DNA of 64,000 nt, from assembly GCF_046630445.1 (NCBI RefSeq), contig NC_092340.1, positions 17,338,001 through 17,402,000 on the forward strand, in the 5' to 3' direction. This stretch comes from Rutidosis leptorrhynchoides (lineage: Eukaryota; Streptophyta; Magnoliopsida; Asterales; Asteraceae). Of the stretch, positions 46,802 through 58,535 are shown one piece after another. The position numbers were made by a program, and so were the translations under genes. The notes beneath the pieces were generated by a model. It was not told where the DNA came from, did not search any database, and saw only the letters and a program-made list of their open reading frames with translations. Position 1 is the first letter of the stretch. Each line of letters starts with the position of its first letter.

Positions 46802-48752
46802 CTTCATTTTATGTGTTCTGCTTGCATAGCTGTATATACTGTGTGGTTATATTTCTTTTCTTTCTGATTGTTTCTGTGTGTTTAAAATCCAAAAACCAAA
46901 AAGATTTTAGATTTTTAGTATTTTAGGGGGAGTAATGAATGCAACATCAGATATTCAGAAAATAAAAATAAAAAACGAGTTTGATCTATATAAAAATGGG
47001 ATACGGACTTAATCATAGAATGAGATGATCATAATCACAATCATGTAAATATCTTGATAAGGAACTCATGGAAAGGTTTACAGCGGTTGAGGGTAGTCAC
47101 TTAATTACCACAGGTGCATACTTTAAAGAAAATTGTTGAGGAAATCAACAAAAGGTGAGGGTATCCCCTATCATGACGTATAATCTAGAAACACATGATG
47201 TAGAATATCCCCAAGCAAATTCCAAATTGATGCACCATTGAGTCTCACGACTAATTGGGATATTCAAGCGATCATTAAGCGTTGAAAATGTTCTAATTGA
47301 CTATGCATACCGACTTCTATCAAACTTTATTTCTTGAATCGTACCTAAACTCCAAAATAGTAAGTTTATCTCAATAAGAGTGTCTTTCCTGTGAACGGGT
47401 TGAAAAGTGTGGTTCTATATTACAGACAGTCCATGAATGAATGATTTAAGTTAATTGATACACAAATAAAGAAAAGAGATCTTCATCGCAAGGAAGTCAA
47501 TTCGAGAACTAAATCAAAGTCAAGACTGCAATGTGTTGTTTTAAAAAAAAAAAGGGGGGGGGGGGCACATTGCATATCAAGTTATTATATCATGAAAACA
47601 AAAGTGAAATCATGGAAGACGAAAATATCAAGGTTAAGATAATGATGAAATCAAGAAGAGAAGTCTTTGCAAGAATACAAATGAGTGTGAAGATTACCAA
47701 GAAGAACTTAAATCATTCATACTTCAACAAAACCATTCTATTGGACTTATTATCATTGTCTGTGATATGGGACTGTACCCATTAAGGCCTAGACAGCGAA
47801 AGATGTTTTCAGAGAGATATTCTGAATACTCACTTATTAAGAAAGATACGTCTTTCATTCCGTTTCCTCCAATAACTTTAATAATAAAGAAGGAATGAGA
47901 TTGATAGCAGTTGGTTGATTGCACGATTGATAGAATATTGAATATACTATGAGATCCATCAGAATCATATGAATTGAAAAGTATACGTTACGATAGAAGC
48001 TAATGGCTGACAGGGATATTCCAAAATTACTATGAGAATCTTCCTGTTCAATTAGACCTATCGTATGTGCTTGTGGTAACGGAAAGCGTCAATAGACTTG
48101 TGCTCAATTGACTACCTAATAAATCGTGCGATCTCAAATGATGTCTAAGTCATTGATTGAATCTAACATAGCAATATGTTAATGTAATTAATTAACTTGA
48201 TCATCAAAATGTCTAAGAGGAAAGTCTGTAAAAGGTTAATGAAGATAGATACCATGTTAAGATCAATTTCTCTGGTTTTATTTGCTTTTACTTGTGAGAT
48301 TAATGTATACTTTTTGATAATTTAGCTTCCTTAGGCTTATGACTTACAGAAACTGCTTCCTGTAAATAACATGTTTTATGCCATACAATCTTGGATCTTT
48401 CTTAACCTTGATCATTGACTTTCTGACATGAATTGTACTTCATTTGCATTGTTATTGTGAAATGTTTTAAAATCCTAAAAACTACAAAAAGATTTTTCAG
48501 TGTGTTGATATTTATTTTGAAAAATACAAAAACATTTTATTTGTTTGCTTGCTTATGTGAATATGTGTATATTTCCTTGAAGTTACAAATAGTGTCTCGA
48601 CGTCAAAAAGAAACGAACTACACATCTCAAATCATAAACTTGTTAAAGTCTTCAAAACGAAAATATTTTGCGCGTAAAATCAGCCAGTGGATGAGAATAG
48701 AGGGAATTATCGGGGGTTATGTATCGAAAAATTATTTTTTAATTAGGAGGAG
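46802..48752 (+). other. Element D spacer after pol
   Basis: No credible gene. A purine tract TTAGGGGGAGT at 46922-46932 repeats the one before the 3' LTR. An A-run then G-run lies at about 47544-47567. Confidence 0.6.
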
Positions 48753-48880
48753 ACAGTCGACCGATTTGTACTATAAGTCGGTCGACATTGAACAAAAATC
48801 GACCGACTTACTCGTTTGTCACGTGTATCGACCGATTGTCACATATGTCGGTCGACATAACACCAAAGACGGCCGATTTT
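48753..48880 (+). promoter_or_regulatory. Word array upstream of the D 3' gene, first cluster
   Basis: Six TCGACCGA/TCGGTCGA words in both orientations, cores at 48757, 48778, 48799, 48828, 48848 and 48869; most gaps are 20-21 bp. It lies before a possible 5' splice site (CAAG|GTAATT at 48999/49000). Confidence 0.65.
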
Positions 48881-48999
48881 CTTTATCTCGTGCGATTGTG
48901 TTGATTTACCAAAAATTCGAATTTTACGACAAAGAGTTTTTGATCGTGTTTTTCGTATACATCTTTGAATTGTGATTCCAGCGCCGTTAACCAATCAAG

Positions 49000-49435
49000 G
49001 TAATTCTTTTTCAATCGAAAGTTATTGAAGTTTTCTTATTTATTTTTCATTTTCGATTAAATTGGTACGAATTAGGATCTGTTAGAGTTAGTTGAATACT
49101 AGATCATGTATATCGGCTTTCTCTGGATCTTTTTTAGTCTTTGATTGAAACAAAACACCATAAAATCGGTGGATTTGAGTTTGGATCTGCGTTTTTGCTT
49201 CGTTAGATAAATCGACCGATTGACTTCCTAAATCGACCGATTGACTTCCTAAGTCGACCGATTTACCCTATGTCGGGCGACTTTATAAGTCGATCGATTT
49301 GTACGAAATATCGGTCGACTGTCCTTGAAAATCGACCGAATTACATAGTATGTCGACCGACTGTTGTTTCCTGTTTTTTTTTTTAATTTTTCGATTTAAC
49401 GCTTTTCGATTATTGTATATATGTTTGTATAGCAG
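49000..49435 (+). other. Possible intron before the D 3' ORF
   Basis: Donor AAG|GTAATT and acceptor TTGTATAGCAG|AATAAATGG bracket 436 bp that contain the second word cluster. The first exon would be untranslated, since the ATG follows the acceptor by 5 bp. Confidence 0.45.
49211..49364 (+). promoter_or_regulatory. Word array upstream of the D 3' gene, second cluster
   Basis: Eight cores at 49212, 49233, 49254, 49273, 49290, 49311, 49332 and 49353; five of seven gaps are exactly 21 bp. Confidence 0.65.
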
Positions 49436-49440
49436 AATAA

Positions 49441-51078
49441 ATGGCTCAACTAGGTAGTCCAGTGAACGAAGATGTACATGAGGAAGAGGTGATTCTGTCC
49501 AAGAATCTTCCAGGCCTGACGGCAAGCGAAAATGCTAATCTAGAGGCATGTCTAAACGAGGAAGGACCTGAAGCAAAGGAAGGCTTCGTTGATATTATCA
49601 AATTCTTGAAAAGGTCCAGGATTCATACTGCAATAACTCTAAAATGCAAAGCATACTACTCACACCAACGAGAATTCTGGAACAATGCTTCTATCGTCAC
49701 TGAACAAGGAAGAAAGGTAATACGAAGCAGCGTTGGTGGTACAATTGTAAAGATCTCGGCACAGACAGTTCGTGAAGACTTAGGTTTTCCAGATAATGAT
49801 TCTATGCCAGTCACACTGAATAGAACTAAGGTCCAAAGGTGTCTAGTAAGATGTGGATACTCTGGTGATCCAATGAAAGGAGCTGTTAAGAGAACTCGAT
49901 TTTGTCATCAATACAAATACCTAACTTTGGTGTTGTTGAGATGCATGAGTCCAATGGTAGGCGGTTTTGATGAGCTGAATGAGACGTATAGCTCAATGTT
50001 TGTAGCACTAGTTCTTCATGCGGACTTCAACTTCTCCGAAGTAATTTTCAGAAGCATGTTGGTGAACGTGAAAAAGAAGAGCCACTTAATGTTTCCTAGG
50101 TTCTTGCAGGTGATGATTGAAAAGCAAGTGCAAGGTTTGAATAAGGTTTGGGAGGATGAGATTAAGCTGAATCATCTGAACGATTTGACTTTCAATCGAG
50201 TCAAGCAAAAGAGAGGTCCGGATGAACCATTCAAGAGATTGGTTGGCCACCTCGCAAATGAAAACTATGTATGTCCACCAGGTGCTGCTTGTCGTCATGA
50301 GAACAGTACGTCTGGTAATGAAGATGATATCGTCGCAGTTGGTGAAGACGATCAAGAGGTTAATCAGCCACCGCCAGTTGTTCCAATTGAACAGATACTG
50401 GTTGATGAAGACGATGAAGGAGATGACCTTGACCCTGATCAATTCGAGCTGAGAAAGCGAAAACAATCTGAGGGTCCTTCGGTTACAACAAAGCCGAAGC
50501 AGAGGCGCATAAGATTCATTAAGAAGGCAAAAAGGACTGAGTCGTCCTCCGCTACTGAACAGCGACAATCACAGCAATCACAACCACAACGACAACCTTC
50601 AGCTGCTGCTACTCAAGAAACACGTGCTGAAACTGATACAGGAGTTCATGCTGCTGCATCCACGACTGCTATTACACAAGATGCTGTGGTTTCTATATTA
50701 AGTGAGAAGGTTGTCAATATGGCTTCTGAATTTGAAAAGTTTAAAGAAAAAGCTGATGAACGAGAGAGAAGAAAGGATGCTGAGATTGCCAAACTGACCA
50801 AGCAGGTTGAAGATCAACAGGTTGAATTGAAGAAGTTACAAACTAAGTTTGATGCTCAGAATTTGCTGATTGTAAAGGCTGAGACTACAGCGAACAAGGC
50901 ACTTTCGAAGGTGCTTGAGTGGGAAAATAATTTCGATATTGAGGCTGTTGATCTCGAGGAGGATATAGACTTTGGTAATTTTAACGATCAAGGCGAGGAT
51001 GAGCTAGGTTTGGATATTGCTAAAGGCACAAGCGAGAACCCACTAAGAAGGGGAGATCCCGCCGGATCTAAGCACTGA
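49441..51078 (+). CDS. Element D 3' ORF, first part
   Basis: 545 codons downstream of pol. The N-terminal 260 residues (TVREDLGFPDND, LVRCGYSGDPMK, LTLVLLRCMSP, FSEVIFRSMLVN, LMFPRFLQVMIE) look like the conserved core of the extra ORF found after pol in plant Sirevirus and related elements. An acidic stretch, a Gln/Ser-rich part and a clear coiled coil (about residues 425-490) follow. No signal peptide is seen, so an envelope role is not supported. The end is probably a frame break, since the next ORF continues directly. Confidence 0.75.
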   Translation: MAQLGSPVNEDVHEEEVILSKNLPGLTASENANLEACLNEEGPEAKEGFVDIIKFLKRSRIHTAITLKCKAYYSHQREFWNNASIVTEQGRKVIRSSVGGTIVKISAQTVREDLGFPDNDSMPVTLNRTKVQRCLVRCGYSGDPMKGAVKRTRFCHQYKYLTLVLLRCMSPMVGGFDELNETYSSMFVALVLHADFNFSEVIFRSMLVNVKKKSHLMFPRFLQVMIEKQVQGLNKVWEDEIKLNHLNDLTFNRVKQKRGPDEPFKRLVGHLANENYVCPPGAACRHENSTSGNEDDIVAVGEDDQEVNQPPPVVPIEQILVDEDDEGDDLDPDQFELRKRKQSEGPSVTTKPKQRRIRFIKKAKRTESSSATEQRQSQQSQPQRQPSAAATQETRAETDTGVHAAASTTAITQDAVVSILSEKVVNMASEFEKFKEKADERERRKDAEIAKLTKQVEDQQVELKKLQTKFDAQNLLIVKAETTANKALSKVLEWENNFDIEAVDLEEDIDFGNFNDQGEDELGLDIAKGTSENPLRRGDPAGSKH

Positions 51079-52150
51079 GGAGCAGGCCGAGCTAGTGCGT
51101 CAAGAGCAACAAGCAAGTACTTCAGCTGACGCAACTGCTAGCTCATCTTTTGAGAATCGTTACGATTCTAGTGATGATTTTGAGGAAATTGTCGTAAGTA
51201 ATGAAAACGACAAAGATTTTGATGAAGTAATTATTGAAGATGAACCAATAGGTGATTTTCCAGAGTACGAATGTAATAACGATAAAGATCTACCTACATT
51301 TCAAGACTACTTCAAAATGAATGAAGAGCTTCTAAACCGTAAATGCGAAGAAAAAGAAAAGACCGAAGATTTACCTCCAGGGTTTTTACCGGTCAAGATA
51401 AATAAAGAAAAGATAGAAGTTCTAGAAGCTGAGTGGAAGATCCTGTTGAGGATCAGAAAATATTGTGAGAAGCCAGCACCGGAACCTGAATGGATGAATT
51501 ACATTAATAGACCGGCGAATCTTTTGGCTAAAAGAAAAATAATTGCGTGGGCCTACATTAAAGAGTTGAATATATACGCAATAAAGAAGGAGTACGGAGT
51601 GGATTACATCAAACATGGATACGAGTTCACGTCTCTACCGTACTTTGAATTTATGCAGGTGGCTAGGCTCAAAATGTTATATAGGGATTATGACGGAATT
51701 CCTAATATTGTCTGCAAGAAGATAAGACACTCGTACTTGTCAAAGAACTTTGAGGGATTCGGCCCTCAATTTCCCACGATCACTTATCGAACAAACAAGA
51801 AAACGGGCGAACGAAGAAAGATTGTCAAATACAAGCCAGTAAATTATATGAGAAAGGTTCCTGTGATGAAAATGCCGCAGAACTTTAGCCCACGTTTTCG
51901 CTGGTGGTACTACGATGAACGCTCAGAGGAGGCAGTCATCGTGTTGGACAAATTGAAGGAAGATGAGACAGACTCGATACGGGTTTTAGATCCCGTTTGG
52001 TTGAGAAATTGCTGTGAAGCTGACATCTTCACATTGTACTACAATCGGATGCTGTACAGGCCAGAAAATAGAGTTCAAGCACAACAGTACATTCGTGTTG
52101 CAAAGGTTTGCTATTTGAACAATATGGTTACAGATCCGTACAGAGATTGA
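51047..52150 (+). CDS. Element D 3' ORF, second part
   Basis: Open from just after a TAA at 51044-51046 and overlapping the end of the first part by 32 bp in another frame. Begins acidic (SSDDFEEIVVSNEND), then a helical Lys/Glu-rich part and a Tyr/Arg-rich globular part (YNRMLYRPENRVQAQQYIRV). There is no good ATG near its start, and composition runs on from the first part, so I infer one long 3' protein broken by a 1-nt change near 51045-51060. Function unknown. Confidence 0.6.
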   Translation, partial: EGEIPPDLSTEEQAELVRQEQQASTSADATASSSFENRYDSSDDFEEIVVSNENDKDFDEVIIEDEPIGDFPEYECNNDKDLPTFQDYFKMNEELLNRKCEEKEKTEDLPPGFLPVKINKEKIEVLEAEWKILLRIRKYCEKPAPEPEWMNYINRPANLLAKRKIIAWAYIKELNIYAIKKEYGVDYIKHGYEFTSLPYFEFMQVARLKMLYRDYDGIPNIVCKKIRHSYLSKNFEGFGPQFPTITYRTNKKTGERRKIVKYKPVNYMRKVPVMKMPQNFSPRFRWWYYDERSEEAVIVLDKLKEDETDSIRVLDPVWLRNCCEADIFTLYYNRMLYRPENRVQAQQYIRVAKVCYLNNMVTDPYRD

Positions 52151-52179
52151 AGCAGATCGAAGACTTATGAGGAACTAGG

Positions 52180-52193
52180 TCTTAGGGGGAGTT
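52180..52193 (+). other. Polypurine tract of element D
   Basis: TCTTAGGGGGAGTT directly before the 3' LTR, with a second copy of its core at 46922-46932, as in Sireviruses with repeated tracts. Confidence 0.85.
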
Positions 52194-52676
52194 TGTTAGT
52201 GCATATTTTGTAATCCCTAGTTCCATGAACTTGAACGTTTTATTCGATCATGTTGTAACCTGTAATATTGTTAAACGTTGATTGTCGATGTGTTATTTTA
52301 TATTTGTAAACGTTTAAATATAATTCGTAATAGTACTCGACAGTCGGCCGACTGACATGGTCAGTCGACCGACTGTCATTCACTGTCGACCGACATAGGA
52401 ACTGAGGTATTTAAGCCTAATTAATCTTCATTAATTTGGTGAACTACTTAGCACATTACACACACACGAAAAACTCTTCTGGGTCGAGTCTCTCTCAATC
52501 TTCATGTCCAAATACCACAGAATGTCAGTCTAGGCTTCGTGTTTATCAAGATCTAGTCTTGGTTTGACTTGTACGAACCCGAAAACCCATAGATATTCGT
52601 TTAAGCTCTTTCTATTGTTATTCCGCCTCTAGATCGTGTTAGGTTGATTCTAAGATCCTCTCTCTCAGCGTCTACA
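52194..52676 (+). mobile_element. 3' LTR of element D
   Basis: 483 bp, one mismatch to 39153-39635. Confidence 0.96.
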
Positions 52677-52681
52677 ATTGT

Positions 52682-53540
52682 GGCATCTTCTAATGATTTT
52701 GTTCTACTTTCTACGATTCCAACTTTGACTTGTGTATCTTCTTGATTTTTTCAATCTGTGTTTTGAAATTTTCTCGACTCTTTCTTAGTTTGGATTCATT
52801 TTTAGAAGCAAATTCGATGACAGATTCTAGCTTGTGATTTGATGCTTCACCTCTTCGTCAAGTGTTTTTCTCTTTTTCTGCCTTTTTAACATCTTCCTAA
52901 CTTTTCGCATGGTTGCACAAACCATTCTTTAGAGCTATATTCGATGTTTCATGCCAATCATTCAATTCATCCATTTTATTGCTACACGTAACTTTCCATT
53001 CATTACCGTCGTTATCCATATCCCTTATATGTTACCGATAGTTTTATGGAGTCCTGTGCCAAAATCAAAACTAGTAAATTTTAATAACTAGTACACATAC
53101 GTGACATACATATAATTTGTCATAAAATGTATAGTCAACAATTAATCAATTAATAAAACTGCTAGTTAATTGTAGGGATATATATACTCACGATAGAAGC
53201 CATGTTGAAGTTTGTCAGTAATAGAGTGGTTAACCCAAAGGTCATGTGGCAGTTGATTCCATTGCTTATGTCTTGTTTCATCTCCCCAGGTCTTCGACCA
53301 GTCTAATTTTTCTGCTTTTATTCTCTCAATTTTCAATTTATGTATCGACGATATATAACTCAAGATATCTTTTAACTTCTTCTTCTCTCATTGTATTATG
53401 TTGTACATTCTCGATTAAGTTGTTTTGTACAAAAGTTTTTATATTTTGAATATCATCCATCATCTCTTTGTAAACATCGTCATATGTAATCATGTGAACT
53501 AACAAATCATGATCGTCCGTTTTAAGAAACCTACTAACAC
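52682..53540 (-). pseudogene. Left arm of a pseudogene palindrome, proximal part
   Basis: The minus strand carries an exon-like stretch (WSKTWGDETRHKQWNQLPHDLW, about 53200-53300), a GTGAGT donor near 53190, a GGCACAG acceptor near 53050, then Lys/Glu-rich remnants with stops. The right arm (53600-54613) is an inverted copy. I do not recognise the gene. Confidence 0.65.
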
Positions 53541-53599
53541 AATAGGCATATAATTATGCTGAGATCAATCGATATTTGATGATTGTATTTTCAATTGTA

Positions 53600-54613
53600 T
53601 GCAAATTATGTCTTTGTAGGTTTCTTAAAATGGATAATCGGGATTCGTTAGCTCACGTGATTATATGATTAATGATATTCAAAATACAAATGCTTTTGTT
53701 CAAGAGGACTTACTTGAGAATGTATAACATGATACAATGAGAGACAAAGAAGTTATAAAATATGCGTTAAATTTTATATCGTCGATACATAAATCGAACA
53801 TTGAGAGAATATAAGAAGAGAAATTAGACTGGTTGATGACCTGAGAAGGAGATGAAAAGATACATAAGCAATGTAATCAATAGACACATTACTTTTGGGT
53901 TACCAACCTATTGATGATAAACTTCAACATGGTTTCTATGGTGAACATGGTTTCTATGGTGAGTATTTATCACTACAATTAACTAGTACTTCAATTAATT
54001 AATTGTCGACTATACGTTTTATGACAAATAATATGTATCTTACGTACGTGTACTAGTTATTAAATATTACCAATTTTGTTTTTGGTACATGACTTCATAA
54101 AACTACCGATAACATAGTGAAGATACTGAACGGAAATTTACGTTTAGCAATAAAATAGAGGAATTGAATGATTGCCATGAAACGTTGGAGATAGTTGTAA
54201 AAACTGGTTTGTGCAACTACGCAAAAGAGCAAGAAGATGTTAAAAGGCAGAATAGGAAAAGTAAAACTTAATGATGAGATGAAGCATTGAATCAGAAGTT
54301 ACTATCTGCTTCTGAAAAAGTGTCCAAACTAAGAAAGGGTCGTGAAAATTTCAAAACAGAAATTGAAAAACTCAAGATAATACATAAGTCAAAGTTAAAT
54401 CGTGGATAAGGGATAAAAAATCATTTTAAGATGCCACAACAACTAAGGCAAAAGAGTTGAAAACTATGCATGCCATGCATCAAGGAGATAAAAAGCAACT
54501 TAAGACAAAAGATAAAGAGATTGAAGCTTTGAAAGAAAGATTGAGAAAACGGGATATATCAACTAACAGACTACTTGAAATGTGTTGCACTCCTCACCCG
54601 TCGTTAGTGCTTC
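53600..54613 (+). pseudogene. Right arm of the pseudogene palindrome
   Basis: Roughly 80% similar by eye to the reverse complement of the left arm, with many stops and a small deletion near 54560. The loop between the arms is about 60 bp (53540-53600). Coding remnants (KIEELNDCHETLEIVVKTGL, KVSKLRKGRENFKTEIEKL) suggest a coiled-coil protein. Confidence 0.65.
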
Positions 54614-55762
54614 CAAGAGTCAAGCAGCTCTAGATTTTTTAGAGGTCTGATGCGATGCGTGGAGATTTTTAGGAACTGGATTGATGTTAAGCACATTAAT
54701 TCACTAATTTAATTGATAACTTGTTCAGGTAAACGCTTTGCTTTCTTTTAAATTTTACTAATTTAATGTGTTTTGGGTCAAGTATTTTAAGCAATTTAAT
54801 TTTGACAAAATTACGCTCCTAGTCCATGAAGTATACCTCAAAAATCAATCCTCGTCCTTTTCTCAATTTTTCAGCATTCCTCGTCCCTATTGTATTAACT
54901 AACTACATTTCTCGTCCCTCCATCCAACTGACGTTGATTTTCGTCAATTTACCTTTTTCTTTGATTTCTCCCTACAATTATCAATCTTCATTTTCACAAA
55001 CCTCCCATACCAAACCCTAATATTCATCCCAAAATTCTATCATAAACGTGAATTTGAGGTTTACAGTTCATACACATTAACTATTCTTTAACCCAAAGAA
55101 ACTTAGTTTATACTAATTCTTAATGTTATTACAGATCTTCCATTAAAACATCAAATTCATTCTAAAAATCAAAATCTCCAATTACAAACCCATTATCTAA
55201 AACCCACTGCCCTAAATTAACAACAATGACTAACAAATCAAATTAGAAATACATTTATACTAGATTTATGAGCACGTGCATTGCACGGGTACTCTTCCGC
55301 AAACAATATATTAAATTTAGAAATTATATATGAATTAACGATATAATGCGGACAATGTCACAAGTACTGTTGTGCATCAACTAAACAGAAAATGTTATAT
55401 CATTTAACGTTATTAATTTTTGTAAACATTAGCTCGTGCGTTGCACACTAGCTCTAAAAGTATTATGCGAAAAACTTAATATTGATACTGATTAATGACG
55501 TAAACGTTGTTAATAAATAAAATTACAATGTAACAATGAATTATTTATAGATAAAAAGTCATCATATACTTGTTCCACGTCACTAAAAAATGAATATAAT
55601 TTAAAGTGTTGAGCCACCTCCAAAGTTTTAGCTCTTTCGTGTATACAAAAATTCTATTCACTCAGATTTATTCATATGTGGTAAAAAATGAGTACATCAC
55701 GGGGGTAACAAAACGTGATCATAAACAGAAAATATGTGAGCTTTCAAGAGTATAGTTATGGA
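54614..55762. other. Intergenic stretch
   Basis: No gene seen. Two GTGCATTGCAC/GTGCGTTGCAC motifs at about 55275 and 55437 resemble ends of small plant repeats, but no target duplication was found. Confidence 0.5.
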
Positions 55763-56633
55763 TAGGGATGACGATGGATCAAATATGGATCGGATGATGT
55801 CATATCCATTTAATTTTTGCTCATCCATATCCATTTAATTTTAATTCATCCGTCCATATCCATATCCGATGGATTAAGCGGGTTAATGAATATCAGTTGA
55901 CAATCAAATGAAATGTTAATCTAACGACGACTTTATCAATTTAATATAGATCATAATAAATGTAAATATTTAATCTTTATGTTTTTGATTGTTACAAATA
56001 TTTTGATTGTAATTTTCGCCGATTGTGAATTTAAATGAGCAAAACATGTTATACGTAACTTTGATTATTATTAGTAACAATTTAAAAAAAAAAAGTGACT
56101 ATCACAATTCTTATTTTCATTGATAATTTAAGAATTTATAAGTCATATGTAAATGTACATCAATATTTAGAGGCATATGCTTATATTTTAGTACGTATAT
56201 ATGTATATATAGATGTATTTCGAATGGTAATGGATATATCCGTGAATGATAAGTTGTCATCCATATGCGATCCACGAAATATTTGTCATCCATATGCGAT
56301 CCACAAAACATGTTATACGTAACTTTGATTATTATTAGTAACAATTTAAAAAAAAAAAGTGACTATCACAATTCTTATTTTCGTTGATAATTTAAGAATT
56401 TATAAGTTATATGTAAATGTACAACAATATTTAGAGGCATATGCTTATATTTTAGTACGTATATATGTATATATAGATGTATTTCGGATGGTAATGGATA
56501 TATCCGTGAATGATAAGTTGTCATCCATATCAATATCCATATCTGTTTATCGTCCATTTACGTCATCCATATCCATTATAAATGGATCAGATCGGGTGGA
56601 TGTCCATGGATGAAACACCCATTGCCATCCCTA
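55763..56633. mobile_element. hAT-type non-autonomous element (MITE)
   Basis: Terminal inverted repeats TAGGGATGACGATGG (left) and the reverse of TAGGGATGGCAATGG (right), with flanking 8-mers GTTATGGA and GTTATGAA (7 of 8). Rich in CATCCATATCC. No transposase ORF. Confidence 0.8.
56041..56536. repeat. Tandem duplication of 264-bp period within the MITE
   Basis: The block starting AAAACATGTTATACG at 56041 recurs at 56305 with few changes, to about 56536. Confidence 0.85.
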
Positions 56634-56641
56634 GTTATGAA

Positions 56642-58099
56642 CTTGTAATCTTTCTAATTCAAAAAAACTAAATTAAAAAATAATATAGATAAAGATATTA
56701 GACAAAATTACCTAAATGTAGTATAAAAAAAAAGTTTGATACGTAGGACGAACACAACAACTCAATCTTTACACGGTTGACCCCATACACGTATAAACTA
56801 ACATGTTTAGACATTATATACCAAGGCATGGTTAGGAGTGACTATTTTGACTTTGTCAACAAATGTTATTATTTTCCATATAGATCCCAAATAACACAAA
56901 CATTATAAAATTTTGACCATTACATAGTGATGTTAATAACTATGTTAAAATACCTTTAATATGGAGTAATAAACTACTTGACATATTAGAACGTACCACT
57001 TTGAATATAGCACTGCCATAAAGTGATTCAAAGGTGATGTCAATAGCTTAATTTCGGGTCCGTAATTTATATACATATATTCCTTAACATGGTATCATTA
57101 GTGGTATCATCGAGTTAAACCGCTTATTAATCCACCGGACCCGAAAATCACCAGAGTAATAGAACACTACCTTCAAACTTGTCTTTAAAACATGTATACA
57201 TAATAAGCACTCAAGCAAACCTTCTTCTACCATCATACACGTGTTCCTGTAAAAAAAAAAACACACAAGAACAATATCTTTGCTTTTGAAATTAACTTTA
57301 ACTACAACCCATCCACCAAGAATTTAACAACTTGCATTGCTTAATATATCGCTAAACCAAATTATTTGGACTTATTTATGATATGTTTCAGAAATTGACA
57401 ATCCCTTTGTACCATTTACAATTAATTAAAGAGGTAGTAAATTAAAAAGGTAATATGAATTACAATAATGATTCATTATTAAAATTCATAAAACTCTTAA
57501 TGCCGTTTATATGTCTCAGAAAATAAGAATAGTTATTTTTACCTGATACTTGGTATATCGAGCAACATCAGCTCATCGGTTCCTATACAACATGTCATAA
57601 TATGATATTGTTAATTCCACCCATTCTCTCAATGCATCTTTCTTTGTTAGTGAATTCGAATGATCGTGTCACCTGCAAAACATATAATAATTCATTAGAA
57701 GTTACTTATTAATATTTAAACATCATCTAATTGAGATAACTTTACCATTATAAAAAATAACCTGTTAAGTTGACTTTACTTCAAACTTAAAGGATACATA
57801 GAATCTTACAGTAACACTTTCACTAACTACCTTCGATCCAAAAAACTCTTTTAGTAATACCATTTTAACTAATTTGAAACAAAGGTGTCTTTAACAATAA
57901 TTCTTTCAACCTGTCCAATTAAGAAACTTTTGAGAGTATATTCATGTATTCAAACAAATATCAGTTGAAAATTGTCCACTCACATACCTGAACAATGGTA
58001 AACTGAAACGTTTCTTTTTCCTCATTTCGAACTCCTCGTATCCAAACCCTTTGCTTGTAGCGGTTCTGAAATTACAGTCAGCAGAAACACATTTAGAAC
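56642..58099. other. Intergenic stretch
   Basis: AT-rich, no gene or repeat boundary recognised. Confidence 0.5.
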
Positions 58100-58397
58100 T
58101 GTGACGACCCGAAAATTTCCGAAAAAATTTAAACTTTATCTTTAAATGATTTAATGTTTTAGACACGATAAGCAAAGTCTGTAATGTTGAGTCACGAAAG
58201 TTTTGGAACTATATTCATATAATCAATTATTCTTTAACTGTTCTCGACGATTCACGAACAATATATATATAACTTAATGTGCATATATATATGATTTCAA
58301 GTTATTTAGTAAACGATATTAACATTCGATTATTGATTCGATTAATATTTAGATAAGTTAACTAAAACGTGTAAGATGAACCAGTAAAACACTAATT

Positions 58398-58470
58398 TGC
58401 TACATTATTTTCGAATTGCTACAGTACCCGAAAAGCTACAGTGTTTTCGAAAATCACTATTTGCTACAGT
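58398..58470. repeat. GCTACAGT word cluster in LTR G
   Basis: GCTACA or GCTACAGT at 58398, 58418, 58435 and 58463, interleaved with CGAAAA boxes. Confidence 0.5.
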
Positions 58471-58492
58471 AAAACACTATTTCAAAATGAAA

Positions 58493-58500
<8 letters not shown>

Positions 58501-58532
<32 letters not shown>
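58501..58532. repeat. (AT)n microsatellite
   Basis: About 32 bp of AT within LTR G. Confidence 0.85.

Positions 58533-58535
<3 letters not shown>

Larger units (their letters stand above)
39153..52676 (+). mobile_element. SIRE-like Ty1/copia retrotransposon D
   Basis: 13.5-kb element flanked by ATTGT (39148-39152, 52677-52681). Order: LTR, tRNA-iMet primer site, leader with word array, 1080-codon gag, protease-integrase-RT-RNase H, 2.6-kb spacer with a second word array, 3' ORF(s), purine tract, LTR. A large gag and an extra ORF after pol are features of the Sirevirus lineage. The two LTRs differ at one position of 483, so insertion was very recent, yet RT has a stop and the 3' ORF a frame break. 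Confidence 0.93.

Noticed and set aside
48433..48975. 180-codon plus-strand frame in D before the 3' ORF
   Set aside because: It spans the word array and AT-rich spacer, has no domain, and ends before the likely splice donor.
49441..52150. Envelope protein call for the D 3' ORF
   Set aside because: No signal peptide, no clear membrane segment; position alone is not evidence.
55271..55456. Possible small element with GTGCATTGCAC ends
   Set aside because: The two motifs are in the same region, but I could not find terminal repeats with a target duplication.
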